Below the pieces are notes generated by a model, which ran no database searches, was not told the DNA's origin, and saw only the letters and a program-made list of their open reading frames with translations. Position numbers and translations under genes: made by a program. This document shows, piece by piece, positions 15,524 to 24,345 of a stretch of 64,000 bases of DNA. Origin of the DNA: Microbacterium sp. SYP-A9085 (GTDB lineage: Bacteria; Actinomycetota; Actinomycetes; Actinomycetales; Microbacteriaceae); assembly GCF_009649635.1 (NCBI RefSeq), contig NZ_WJII01000007.1, positions 62,001-126,000 of the forward strand, in the 5' to 3' direction. Within the stretch, counting starts at the first letter, position 1, and the number at the start of each line of letters is the position of its first letter.

Positions 15524-17305
15524 ATGACGACGCGCAGCACTCGAAGCCCCCGCCGCCGCACTGTCGTGGCCCTCGCCGTCGTCCTCATCGTGCTGGGCGC
15601 TTTCGTCGTACGCCTCATCGACATCCAGGTCGTCAACGCGAAGGAGAACATCGCCAACGCCATGTCGTACGGGCTGGCCGGGTCGCAGGTGCTCGCGGGC
15701 ACGCGGGGATCGATAGTGGATGCCTCCGGGCAGCCGCTGGCCAGCAGCATCCTCGACTACGACTGCCAGTTCAGCCCCGAGAACGTGCGCACCATCACCC
15801 GGCGCACCGCGACCGGCGCCACCGCGAAGGTGCGGTGGCCGGACCTGGCCGACGAGATAGCGGCGATCACCGGCCAGACCGGCGACGGCGTGCGGCAGAT
15901 CGTCTCCGACGCCCTCACCGCCGACCCGCACTCGCAGTACGCTCCGCTGAAGAACGGACTGAGCACCGAGCAGTACCGCGCGCTCATGGAGCTCGGCGCC
16001 GACTTCATCACGTGCACCCCGAGTCCGTCCCGCACGTACCCGAACGGCGCCGTCGGCGGCAACCTGATCGGGTTCGTCGGCAGCGACGGGCAGCCTCTCG
16101 CCGGCCTGGAGCAGGCGTCCGACAAGTGCCTGCAGCCGACCGACGGCACCCTCACGTTCCAGAAGGGCAAGGACGGGGTGATCATCCCCGGCACGGAGAG
16201 CGAGAAGCCCGCCGTGGACGGCGGCACCCTCACGCTGACGATCGACCTCGACCTCCAGTGGTACATGACTCAGCTCGCGAAGCAGGCGACGCAGGAGATG
16301 CACGCGAAGTACGCCACCGTGAGCGTCGTCGAGGTCAAGACCGGCAAGATCAAGGCCGCCGCCGAGTACCCGACCGTGGACCCCAACAACGTCGACGCGC
16401 GCGGCTCGTACCTGTACAGCCGGATCTTCAACGCGACGTTCGAGCCCGGCTCGACGTTCAAGGGCATCACGGCGTCCACGCTCATCAACGCCGCCGGCCA
16501 GACGCCGCTGTCCACCGCGCGGGTGCCCAGCACCGTGCACTTCGCGAACGGCGCCGTGGTCCGCGACGCCGTGAAGCACCCCACCTACGACTACACGCTC
16601 GCCGGCGTCCTCATCGACTCGTCCAACGCCGGCGCGTCGGTGTTCAGCCAGCGGGTGAGCACGCAGACCCGGTACGACTACCTGAAGAAGTTCGGCATCG
16701 GCACCGGCAGCGCCGTCGACTTCACCGGCGAGGCGCATGGCCTCGTGCACCCGGCGAAGGACTGGGACAACCAGATGCGGTACGACACCGCGTACGGTCA
16801 GGGCCTGACCACCACGGTCCCGGAGCTGCTCGGCGCGTACGGCGCCATCGTCAACGACGGCGTGAAGATGCCGCTGCGGCTCATCGAGTCCTGCACGAAG
16901 GCGGACGGCACCGTCGTCACGCCGACCCTCCCGAAGCCCACCCGCGTGATCAGCGAGAAGACCTCCGCCGACATGCGCGCGATCCTCGAGAACGTCGCCC
17001 TGCAGTCCACGTCGTACAGCAAGATGATCAAGATCCCCGGCTACCGCCTCGGCGTCAAGTCCGGCACCGGCCAGATCGCCGAGAACGGACGCTACAAGCA
17101 GGGCGTCTACTACACGACGATGATCGGGTTCGCGCCCGCCGACGACCCCCAGTACCTCGTCGCCGTCACGCTCGACGAGCCCACTAAGGTAACCTCGTCT
17201 TCGGCCAACGCGCCCACCTTCAAGAAGGCCATGACCCAGGTCCTGAAAACCTACCGGGTGATGCCCTCCACCTCGAAGCCGAAGATGCTGCCGAAATTCG
17301 GCTGA
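15524..17305 (+). CDS. ftsI: Septal peptidoglycan transpeptidase FtsI (PBP3)
   Basis: 593 residues. It cross-links septal peptidoglycan outside the membrane, with FtsW as partner. One N-terminal helix (VVALAVVLIVLGAFVVRLI) anchors it. The pedestal domain includes GTRGSIVDASGQPLA. The transpeptidase has EPGSTFK with the nucleophile Ser310, SSN at 366-368 and KSGTG at 512-516. Four bases separate it from ftsL. The next gene is murF, 16 bp downstream, so murE, which normally sits between them, is absent. Confidence 0.95.
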   Translation: MTTRSTRSPRRRTVVALAVVLIVLGAFVVRLIDIQVVNAKENIANAMSYGLAGSQVLAGTRGSIVDASGQPLASSILDYDCQFSPENVRTITRRTATGATAKVRWPDLADEIAAITGQTGDGVRQIVSDALTADPHSQYAPLKNGLSTEQYRALMELGADFITCTPSPSRTYPNGAVGGNLIGFVGSDGQPLAGLEQASDKCLQPTDGTLTFQKGKDGVIIPGTESEKPAVDGGTLTLTIDLDLQWYMTQLAKQATQEMHAKYATVSVVEVKTGKIKAAAEYPTVDPNNVDARGSYLYSRIFNATFEPGSTFKGITASTLINAAGQTPLSTARVPSTVHFANGAVVRDAVKHPTYDYTLAGVLIDSSNAGASVFSQRVSTQTRYDYLKKFGIGTGSAVDFTGEAHGLVHPAKDWDNQMRYDTAYGQGLTTTVPELLGAYGAIVNDGVKMPLRLIESCTKADGTVVTPTLPKPTRVISEKTSADMRAILENVALQSTSYSKMIKIPGYRLGVKSGTGQIAENGRYKQGVYYTTMIGFAPADDPQYLVAVTLDEPTKVTSSSANAPTFKKAMTQVLKTYRVMPSTSKPKMLPKFG

Positions 17306-17321
17306 TCCGGCACCCTGCACC

Positions 17322-18734
17322 ATGATCGCTCTCACACTCACCCAGATCGCCCATGCCGTCGGCGGACGGCTGCACACCGCCGGCGCCGACACCGCGCAGA
17401 CCCTCGTCGGCGGCGACGTCGACACCGACTCGCGCCAGATCCGCCCCGGCGGCATCTTCGTCGCCAAGCCCGGTGAGACCACCGACGGGCACCTTTTCGT
17501 GGATGCCGCGGTCGCCGCCGGTGCGGCCCTCGCCATCGTCGAGCGCCCCGTCGAGGCTGCCGTGTCGCAGATCGTCGTGCCCGACGCCGTGCAGGGGCTG
17601 GCCGACCTGGCCCGCGACGTCGTGGCACGCGTGCGCGCGCTCGGACGGCTGCGGGTGGTCGGCATCACCGGGTCCAACGGCAAGACCACGACGAAGAACC
17701 TGCTGCAGCGCATCCTGCAGGACGAGGGCGAGACCGTCGCCCCGCGCGCCTCGTTCAACAACGAGGTCGGCGCACCGCTGACAATGCTGCGCGTCACCGA
17801 ATCCACCCGGTTCCTGGTCTGCGAGTTCGGCGCCAGCGGCCCGGGCGCCATCGCCCACCTCGCGGGACTCGTCGACCCCGACATCGGCATCGTGCTCATG
17901 GTCGGCATGGCGCACGCCGGCGGCTTCGGCGGCATCGAGGGCACCGTGAAGGCGAAGTCCGAGCTCGTCCGCGCCGTGCGCACCGGCGGGCTCGCGATCC
18001 TCAACCACGACGACGCTCGGGTGGCGTCGATGGCCGCGATCGCCGCCGAGCGCGACATCCCGGTCCGCTGGTTCGGCACCCGCGACGGCGCCGACGTCCG
18101 GGCCAGCGGGATCGAGACGGACGCCTCCGGCACCCGCTGCACGTTGACCGTCGACGGCCAGGAGATGCCGCTGCACCTGCACGTGCTCGGCGCCCACCAC
18201 GTCATGAACGCGCTGGCCGCCGTCACCGCGGCGACCGCGCTGGGCGTGGCCCCCGCCGATGCGGTCGCGCGGATCCAGACCGTCGAGCTGGCGGAGCGCT
18301 GGCGCATGCAGCCACTGGGCAGCGACCGCGTCCGCATCATCAACGACGCGTACAACGCCAGCCCCGACTCGATGGCCGCGGCGCTGCGCACGCTCGCCCA
18401 GATCACCGGCCCCGGTGAGCGCACCGTCGCCGTGCTCGGCGCCATGAGCGAGCTGGGGGAGTACGCGGGTGAGGAGCACGACCGGATCGGCGAGCTCGCC
18501 GTGCGCCTGCGCATCCAGCGGATCGTCGTGATCGGCGCCGACGCGCGCCGCCTGTTCCTCGCCGCCGTGGGCGAAGGATCCTGGGACGACGAGGCCGTCT
18601 GGTTCGCGACCATGGACGAGGCGTACGAGTACCTGCTCACCGAGCTGCGCGACGGGGACCGCGTGCTCGTGAAGTCCTCCAACTCCGCCGGTCTGCGGTT
18701 CCTGGGCGATCGTCTGGGAGAATCGTTCTCGTGA
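17322..18734 (+). CDS. murF: UDP-N-acetylmuramoyl-tripeptide--D-alanyl-D-alanine ligase
   Basis: 470 residues. It adds D-Ala-D-Ala to UDP-MurNAc-tripeptide with ATP in the cytoplasm. The N-terminal MurF domain contains DTDSRQIRPGGIFVAKPGE. The ATP loop is GITGSNGKTTTKNLL near residue 110, followed by FNNEVGAPLT, and VRIINDAYNASPDSMAAAL marks the C-terminal domain. FNNE and the DAYNA block distinguish it from MurE, so this is MurF and not a displaced MurE. The stop overlaps the mraY GTG by four bases. Confidence 0.95.
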   Translation: MIALTLTQIAHAVGGRLHTAGADTAQTLVGGDVDTDSRQIRPGGIFVAKPGETTDGHLFVDAAVAAGAALAIVERPVEAAVSQIVVPDAVQGLADLARDVVARVRALGRLRVVGITGSNGKTTTKNLLQRILQDEGETVAPRASFNNEVGAPLTMLRVTESTRFLVCEFGASGPGAIAHLAGLVDPDIGIVLMVGMAHAGGFGGIEGTVKAKSELVRAVRTGGLAILNHDDARVASMAAIAAERDIPVRWFGTRDGADVRASGIETDASGTRCTLTVDGQEMPLHLHVLGAHHVMNALAAVTAATALGVAPADAVARIQTVELAERWRMQPLGSDRVRIINDAYNASPDSMAAALRTLAQITGPGERTVAVLGAMSELGEYAGEEHDRIGELAVRLRIQRIVVIGADARRLFLAAVGEGSWDDEAVWFATMDEAYEYLLTELRDGDRVLVKSSNSAGLRFLGDRLGESFS

Positions 18735-19840
18735 GATCCCTCCTGACGGCCGCGGCGGTCTCCCTGGCGTTCACGCTGTTTCTGACGCCGGTGTTCTTGC
18801 GGCTGTTCCGGCGGTGGGGCTGGGGGCAGGTGATCCGCACCCCCGAAGACATCCACAACCCCAGCCACTCGGCCAAGCGCGGCACCGCGACGATGGGCGG
18901 CACCATCTTCATCGTCGGCGCCATCGTCGGCTACCTCGTGGGAAGCTTCGCCGGCAACAACCCGCCCACCGTGTCGGGGCTGCTCGTGATCTGGATGATG
19001 GTGGGCTTCGGCGTGGTCGGGCTCATCGACGACATCATGAAGGTGCGCCGCCAGCGCAGCCTCGGGCTCACCGGATGGCGCAAGATCCTCGGCCAGGTGA
19101 TCGTCACGGTGCCGTTCGGCATCCTCGCCCTGAGCTTCCCCGACGCGTACCACCAGACGCCGGCGTCCGGGTACGTCTCCGTCTTCCGGGACATCTCGAT
19201 CCTGAACCTTTTCGCGCTGGGCCTCGTGGTCGGGTGGGTCCTGTACCTCATCTGGATCACGTTCATCGGCGTCGCCTGGTCGAACAGCACGAACGTCACC
19301 GACGGCCTGGACGGCCTGGCCACCGGCATCGGCGTGTTCACGATCGCGGCGATGAGCCTGGTCACGTTCTGGCAGTTCCAGCAGACCTGCGTGGGCGAAG
19401 GGCTCGTGCCCGCCTACCAGCCCGCGTGCTACACGACCCGCGACCCGCTCGACCTCACGATCATCGCCGCGTCGTTCGTCAGCGCCCTCGTCGGGTTCCT
19501 GTGGTGGAACGCGCCCAAGGCGAAGGTGTTCATGGGGGATGTCGGATCGATGGCGATCGGCGGCGTGATAGCGGCGCTGTCGATCCTGTCGCACACCGAA
19601 CTGCTGGCGGTGCTGATGGCGGGCGCCTTCATCATCGGCCCCGGCTCGGTGATCCTGCAGCGGCTGTACTTCAAGCTCAGTCGCGGCCGGCGCCTTTTCC
19701 TGATGAGCCCGTTCCATCACCACCTCGAGATGCGCGGGTGGCCGGAGATCACCATCGTGGTGCGGATGTGGATCATCGCCGGGATGCTGGCGGTCACCGG
19801 CATCGGGCTGTTCTACGTCGAGTGGCTCTCGCAGACATGA
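18731..19840 (+). CDS. mraY: Phospho-N-acetylmuramoyl-pentapeptide transferase
   Basis: 369 residues, GTG start in a GTGA overlap with murF. It transfers phospho-MurNAc-pentapeptide to undecaprenyl phosphate, giving lipid I. About ten membrane helices can be counted. Family motifs are KRGTATMGG in the first loop, FGVVGLIDDIMKV with the aspartate pair, NVTDGLDGLATG, and PFHHHLEMRGW near the end. Length and motifs are normal. The stop overlaps the murD start in an ATGA. Confidence 0.96.
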   Translation: MRSLLTAAAVSLAFTLFLTPVFLRLFRRWGWGQVIRTPEDIHNPSHSAKRGTATMGGTIFIVGAIVGYLVGSFAGNNPPTVSGLLVIWMMVGFGVVGLIDDIMKVRRQRSLGLTGWRKILGQVIVTVPFGILALSFPDAYHQTPASGYVSVFRDISILNLFALGLVVGWVLYLIWITFIGVAWSNSTNVTDGLDGLATGIGVFTIAAMSLVTFWQFQQTCVGEGLVPAYQPACYTTRDPLDLTIIAASFVSALVGFLWWNAPKAKVFMGDVGSMAIGGVIAALSILSHTELLAVLMAGAFIIGPGSVILQRLYFKLSRGRRLFLMSPFHHHLEMRGWPEITIVVRMWIIAGMLAVTGIGLFYVEWLSQT

Positions 19841-21378
19841 GCGGCAGGCTCGACGAACTGACCAGCTGGCGGGCCGACTGGTCGGGACTGCGGGTGGCCG
19901 TGCTTGGCCTGTCGGTGACCGGGTTCTCCGTCGCCGACACGCTGGCCGAGCTCGGCGCCGACGTCCTCGTGGCCACCGAGCACGCCGACCCGGAGTACGC
20001 GCGGCTGCTGCCGGTGATCGGGGCGCGGCTGCACGTGGGGGCGCTGGATGCCGTGCCGAATGCACTGGTCGCGTTCGCGCCGGAGGTGGTCGTCGCCTCG
20101 CCCGGGTTCCCGCCGACGCACCCCGTCGTGCAGTGGACGCGGCAGCAGGGCATAGCGCTGTGGGGCGACCTGGAGCTCGCGTGGCGGGTGCGCGACAAGG
20201 TCGCCCGCGCCGACGGCAGCCCCGCCGACTGGGTGCTGATCACGGGCACGAACGGCAAGACCACCACGACCCAGATGACGGCCGCGATGCTCGCGGCCGG
20301 CGGGCTGCGGGCAGCGCCCTGCGGCAACATCGGCATCCCTATCCTGGACGCCGTGCGCGACCCCGCCGGATTCGACGTGCTCGTGGTCGAGGTGTCCAGC
20401 CACCAGCTCTGGTACCTGTCGCATCAGGTCGACGGGCCCGACCCGGTGTCGCCGCACGCGAGCGTGTGCCTGAACCTGGCCGCCGACCACCTGAAGTGGC
20501 ACGGCTCGTTCGAGGCGTACCGCGACGCGAAGGCCGTCGTCTACGCGCACACCCGCGTCGCGTGCGTGTACAACCGCGCCGACGCCGCCACGATGCGCAT
20601 GGTCGAGGATGCCGACGTCGTCGAGGGCGCCCGCGCCATCGGGTTCGGGCTCGACGTGCCGGGCCCCAGCGACCTCGGGGTCGTCGAGGGCATCCTCGTG
20701 GACCGGGCGTTCCTGGAAGAGCGCCGCACGAGCGCGCTCGAGCTGTGCACGGTCGCCGACATGGCCGACCGGGGCCTGGCGGCCCCGCACATCGTGGCGA
20801 ACGCGCTGGCTGCCGCCGCGCTTGCGCGGTCCCTCGGGGTCGGACCCACCGCCGTCCGCGACGCGCTCCTGCGCTTCCGGCTCGACGCGCACCGCATCGC
20901 CGTGGTCGCCACGGCGGGCGGCGTGACTTGGGTCGACGACTCGAAGGCGACGAATCCGCACGCCGCGGCATCCTCCCTCGCGGCCTACCCGGGCGCCATC
21001 TGGATCGTCGGGGGACTCCTGAAGGGCGTGGACATCTCGGACCTCGTGGCCACGCGCGGGGCGCGGACCAAGGCCGTGATAGTGATCGGCGTGGAGCGGT
21101 CGCCGATCCTCGCGGCGTTCGCACGACACGCGCCGGCGGTGCCGGTGATCGAGGTCGACGCCGGTGAGACTGAGGATGTCATGGCGCGGGTCGTACAACT
21201 GGCGGCCGAACGGGCGCGGGATGGGGACGTGGTGCTGCTCGCCCCCGCCACAGCATCGTTCGACCAGTTCTCGTCCTACGCCGACCGCGGGGAGCGCTTT
21301 GCCGCCGCGGTGCACGAACTTCTGGCGAGGGGGGCCGATGACGAGCACGACGATCCGGCCTCCGGCGGAGACACCTGA
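19837..21378 (+). CDS. murD: UDP-N-acetylmuramoyl-L-alanine--D-glutamate ligase
   Basis: 513 residues from the ATG at 19837 (MSGRLDEL), overlapping the mraY stop. It adds D-Glu to UDP-MurNAc-L-Ala. Domain order: an N-terminal Rossmann fold (RVAVLGLSVTGFSVADTLAELG), the ATP loop LITGTNGKTTTTQM near residue 135, VVEVSSHQLWYL, and a C-terminal domain with WVDDSKATNPHAA. It is slightly longer than the usual 450-480 residues. The last 41 bases overlap ftsW. Confidence 0.95.
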   Translation: MSGRLDELTSWRADWSGLRVAVLGLSVTGFSVADTLAELGADVLVATEHADPEYARLLPVIGARLHVGALDAVPNALVAFAPEVVVASPGFPPTHPVVQWTRQQGIALWGDLELAWRVRDKVARADGSPADWVLITGTNGKTTTTQMTAAMLAAGGLRAAPCGNIGIPILDAVRDPAGFDVLVVEVSSHQLWYLSHQVDGPDPVSPHASVCLNLAADHLKWHGSFEAYRDAKAVVYAHTRVACVYNRADAATMRMVEDADVVEGARAIGFGLDVPGPSDLGVVEGILVDRAFLEERRTSALELCTVADMADRGLAAPHIVANALAAAALARSLGVGPTAVRDALLRFRLDAHRIAVVATAGGVTWVDDSKATNPHAAASSLAAYPGAIWIVGGLLKGVDISDLVATRGARTKAVIVIGVERSPILAAFARHAPAVPVIEVDAGETEDVMARVVQLAAERARDGDVVLLAPATASFDQFSSYADRGERFAAAVHELLARGADDEHDDPASGGDT

Positions 21379-22585
21379 CGCCGAGCCGCGCGGCCGACGC
21401 GCGCTGTCCGCCCGCGTCGTGCTGGGCCGGGTGTTCGCCCCGGTGCCCAGCGAGTTCCTGCTGATCCTGTCCACCGCGCTGCTGCTGACCGGCTTCGGAC
21501 TGGTGATGGTGCTGTCGGCCACGTCCGCCGTCGGCGCTGCCAACGGCGACAAGCCGTACGAGGCGCTGGTCAAGCAGGGCGTGTTCGCCGGCATCGGCAT
21601 CCCGCTCATGCTCGTGGCCAGCCGGTTCTCGCTCACATTCTGGAAGCGGATGGCCTGGCCCGTGCTGATCGCCGCGACGGTGTTCCAGCTGCTCGTGTTC
21701 ACCCCGCTGGGCGTCGATAACGACGGCAACACGAACTGGATCCAGATCGCGGGCCTGCAGGCGCAGCCCTCCGAGTTCCTCAAGCTCGCGCTCGCGCTGT
21801 GGATGGGGTATGTGCTGTTCCGCAAGCAGACGCTGCTGGGGCTGTGGCGGCACGTGTTCATCCCGGTGGTGCCGGTCTCGGCGCTCGTGATGGCGACGGT
21901 GCTGGCCGGCCACGACCTGGGCACCGTCAGCATCCTCGTCCTCGTCGTGCTGGCGGCGCTGTTCTTCTCCGGTGTGAAGCTGCGGATCTTCCTCATCCCG
22001 CTGATCCTCGCCGCCGGGGCGCTGGCGGTGTTCGCGGTGACCAGCCCGAACCGCATGAACCGGATCATGAGCTTCCTCGATCCCGTCTGCACGGACTACT
22101 ACAACGCGTGCTATCAGCCGCTGCACGGCATCTGGGGCCTGGCCAGCGGCGGCATCTTCGGCCTGGGCCTGGGGAACTCGAAGCAGAAGTACGACTGGCT
22201 GCCCGCGGCATCCAGTGACTACATCTACGCGATCGTCGGCGAGGAGATGGGCCTCATCGGCTGCTGCGTCGTGCTCGTGCTGTTCGCGCTGTTCGCGGTC
22301 GGAGCTTTCCACGTCGTCCGCAAGACGAACGATCCGTTCGTGCGCATCGTCGCCGGCGCCATCACGGTGTGGATCGTGGGCCAGGCGCTCCTGAACGTGG
22401 CCGTAGTGCTGCGTCTTGCGCCGGCGCTCGGCGTCCCGCTGCCGTTCATGTCGCAGGGCGGGACGTCGCTGATGTCGGTGCTGCTGGCGTGCGGCGTGCT
22501 GCTGTCTTTCGCGCGGACGCTGCCGACGCGGACTCTCGCGCCGGCGGGGACGCGCCCGGCGGGGACGCGCCCGGCGACGCGTTAG
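21338..22585 (+). CDS. ftsW: Septal peptidoglycan polymerase FtsW
   Basis: 415 residues from the ATG at 21338, behind a GAGGGGGG box inside the end of murD; a longer frame upstream lacks such support. FtsW polymerises lipid II glycan strands together with FtsI. Ten hydrophobic helices of the SEDS family are visible. Motifs include GVDNDGNTNWIQIAG, QPSEFLKLALALWMGY, the GLGLGNSKQKYDWLPAASSD loop with its conserved basic and aspartate residues, and PLPFMSQGGTSLM. The C-terminus carries a small repeat AGTRPAGTRPA, encoded by two near-identical 15-bp units. Confidence 0.95.
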   Translation: MTSTTIRPPAETPDAEPRGRRALSARVVLGRVFAPVPSEFLLILSTALLLTGFGLVMVLSATSAVGAANGDKPYEALVKQGVFAGIGIPLMLVASRFSLTFWKRMAWPVLIAATVFQLLVFTPLGVDNDGNTNWIQIAGLQAQPSEFLKLALALWMGYVLFRKQTLLGLWRHVFIPVVPVSALVMATVLAGHDLGTVSILVLVVLAALFFSGVKLRIFLIPLILAAGALAVFAVTSPNRMNRIMSFLDPVCTDYYNACYQPLHGIWGLASGGIFGLGLGNSKQKYDWLPAASSDYIYAIVGEEMGLIGCCVVLVLFALFAVGAFHVVRKTNDPFVRIVAGAITVWIVGQALLNVAVVLRLAPALGVPLPFMSQGGTSLMSVLLACGVLLSFARTLPTRTLAPAGTRPAGTRPATR

Positions 22586-22594
22586 CCTCGACGG
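22583..22594 (+). promoter_or_regulatory. -10 box for murG, leaderless spacing
   Basis: TAGCCT at 22583-22588 overlaps the ftsW stop codon and is followed by 6 nt and the murG GTG at 22595. It may give murG its own leaderless transcript within the operon. Confidence 0.45.
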
Positions 22595-23668
22595 GTGACG
22601 ACGTACCTGCTGGCCGGCGGCGGAACCGCCGGGCATGTGAACCCCCTGCTGGCGGTCGCCGACGGCCTGCGCGAACGCGAACCGGACGCCCGCATCCTCG
22701 TGCTCGGCACGCGCGAGGGGCTCGAGGCCCGCCTGGTCCCCGAGCGCGGCTACGAGCTGCTGTTCGTGGACCGGGTCCCGTTCCCGCGGCGCCCGAACCG
22801 GGATGCCGTCGCGTTCCCGTCGCGGTTCCGTCGCGCTATAGCGCAAGTGCGTGAGCACCTCCACGCCCGCGCGGTCGACGTCGTGGTCGGCTTCGGCGGA
22901 TACGCGTCGGCGCCGGCGTATGTCGCCGCCCGTCGGGAGCGCGTGCCGTTCGTCGTGCACGAGGCCAATGCGAAGCCGGGGCTGGCGAACATCCTCGGGG
23001 CGCGGCGGGCCGCCGCCGTCGGCGTCGCCTTCGCGGGCACGCGGCTGCGCGGCGGCGAGGTGGTCGGGATGCCGCTGCGCCGGGAGATCGTCGCGCTGGA
23101 CCGAGCGACGGCGCGGGCCGAGGCATCCGAATTCTTCGGACTGGACCCGGAGCGGCCCACCCTGCTCGTGTTCGGCGGGTCCCTCGGGGCGCTGCGCGTG
23201 AACACGGCGTTCGCGGGGGCATGGCGCGACGTGCTGGACGCCGGCTGGCAGTTGCTGCACGTCACGGGCGAGCGCAGCGATCTGGCCGACCCCGACGTGC
23301 CGGGGTATGCATTGCGCCGGTACGTCGACCGGATGGACCTCGCGTTCGCCGCCGCGGACCTCGTGGTGTCGCGCTCCGGGGCGGCGACAGTGAGCGAGAT
23401 CAGCGCCCTCGGCCTGCCCGCCGTCTACGTGCCGTACGCCGTGGGCAACGGCGAGCAGCGGCTGAACGCCGTCTCCGCCGTGGACGCCGGCGCGGCGCGT
23501 CTCATCCCCGACGGCGGGTTCACCGCGGAGCGGGTGCGCAGCGACGTGGTCCCGCTGCTGGGCGACGCCGCGGCACTGGAGGAGATGCGGCGGGCCACGG
23601 CATCCGTCGGCACCCGCACCGGCACGGAGAACGTGATCGCACTGATCGATCGCGCACTGCGCGGCTGA
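22595..23668 (+). CDS. murG: UDP-N-acetylglucosamine--undecaprenyl-PP-MurNAc-pentapeptide GlcNAc transferase
   Basis: 357 residues, GTG start. It adds GlcNAc to lipid I to form lipid II on the inner membrane face. Signatures: the glycine-rich LLAGGGTAGHVNPLLAVADG at the N-terminus, VVGFGGYASAPAYVAA, VVHEANAKPGLANI, LLVFGGSLGALRVN and the donor-site region LVVSRSGAATVSEISALGLPAVYVPY. It is separated from murC by palindromes and a gene on the other strand, which breaks the usual murG-murC adjacency. Confidence 0.95.
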   Translation: MTTYLLAGGGTAGHVNPLLAVADGLREREPDARILVLGTREGLEARLVPERGYELLFVDRVPFPRRPNRDAVAFPSRFRRAIAQVREHLHARAVDVVVGFGGYASAPAYVAARRERVPFVVHEANAKPGLANILGARRAAAVGVAFAGTRLRGGEVVGMPLRREIVALDRATARAEASEFFGLDPERPTLLVFGGSLGALRVNTAFAGAWRDVLDAGWQLLHVTGERSDLADPDVPGYALRRYVDRMDLAFAAADLVVSRSGAATVSEISALGLPAVYVPYAVGNGEQRLNAVSAVDAGAARLIPDGGFTAERVRSDVVPLLGDAAALEEMRRATASVGTRTGTENVIALIDRALRG

Positions 23669-23675
23669 GCCGCGA

Positions 23676-23804
23676 TTGCCGTCCGCAGGTGCCGCATCCC
23701 CGCGCTGATGCGGCACGACGGGACGGCAACGTGCCTCCGCGCGGGAATCGCGGTCCCGTGTGGCCGCATCACGGCGGCGATGCGGCACCGTGGGACGGCG
23801 ATTC
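23676..23804. repeat. Two tandem palindromes (type C) after murG
   Basis: Hairpin 1 (23676-23729) has outer arms TTGCCGTCC/GGACGGCAA and inner arms GTGCCGCATC/GATGCGGCAC. Hairpin 2 (23745-23804) reuses the same inner pair, GGCCGCATC/GATGCGGCAC, inside GAATCG/CGATTC arms. Both could end murG transcription, but the shared nested stem points to a duplicated repeat unit. They fill the whole gap between murG and gntR. Confidence 0.75.
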
Positions 23805-23808
23805 CGCC

Positions 23809-24168
23809 TCAGGCGCCGGCGCGCAGCGCGGCGGCCGCGATCGACAGGGCCTCGTCCGCCGGCAGCCCCAGGGCGCGGATCTGCTCGGCGAACGCGGCCG
23901 CCGCGCGCTGCGCTTGCTGCCGCACCGGGTCGCGGTCGAGACAGACGAAAGTCCCGGCACGGCCGCGGGTCTCGATGACGCCGGATGCCTCGAGCTGCCG
24001 GTACGCCCGGGCCACCGTGCCCGGGGCCAGGCCGAGATCCTCGGCGAACCGGCGCACCGTGGGCAACCGCTCGCCCGGCGCGAGCCCGCCGGAGGCGACG
24101 GCATCCACCAGCTGCGCGCGCAGCTGCTCGAACGGCGGCGTGGGGTCGGCGGGGTCGATCGTGAACAT
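23809..24168 (-). CDS. GntR-family transcriptional regulator, short YtrA-like type
   Basis: 119 residues from the ATG at 24168 (MFTIDPADPTPPFEQLR); a longer frame upstream lacks homology. A GntR winged helix covers residues 10-75, with LAPGERLPTVRRFAEDLGL and TVARAYRQLEASGVIETRG, followed by a short helical tail of about 45 residues and no ligand-binding domain. This is the layout of YtrA-type repressors, which usually precede an ABC transporter operon. None is present here; the gene stands alone, antisense between murG and murC, flanked by palindromes on both sides. Target and effector are unknown. Confidence 0.85.
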   Translation of the reverse strand: MFTIDPADPTPPFEQLRAQLVDAVASGGLAPGERLPTVRRFAEDLGLAPGTVARAYRQLEASGVIETRGRAGTFVCLDRDPVRQQAQRAAAAFAEQIRALGLPADEALSIAAAALRAGA

Positions 24169-24205
24169 GGGCTCCCCGCATCCTCTCACCTCCGCCGTCG
24201 CGGAC

Positions 24206-24271
24206 ACAGGCGATGCGGCCGGAACAGGCCGATCTGAGGCCCGACCCGCCTGTTCCGGCCCCATCGCCTGT
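24206..24271. repeat. 24-bp inverted repeat (type D) upstream of gntR and murC
   Basis: Arms at 24206-24229 and 24248-24271 are 24 bp long with a single mismatch and an 18-nt loop; each contains ACAGGCGATG and GGAACAGGC. It is 38 bp upstream of the gntR start and 75 bp upstream of murC. It may be a GntR operator, an mRNA structure, or another REP-like element. Confidence 0.8.
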
Positions 24272-24345
24272 TCTCACGCCGCGGCACCCCGTCCCAGCGC
24301 GCCCTCAGCCGAGCGTCCAGCCGGCGAACTTAGGATGGAGCCGAC

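Noticed and set aside
15485-20065. Very long open frame on the minus strand (about 1500 codons) antisense to ftsI-mraY
   Set aside because: It mirrors six well-recognised genes, is full of Arg/His/Asp-rich low complexity typical of antisense GC-rich frames, and has no domain or ribosome binding site.
21179-24277. Long minus-strand frame across ftsW, murG and gntR
   Set aside because: Only its short stretch in the gntR frame region is meaningful, and gntR is in a different frame; the rest is antisense noise.
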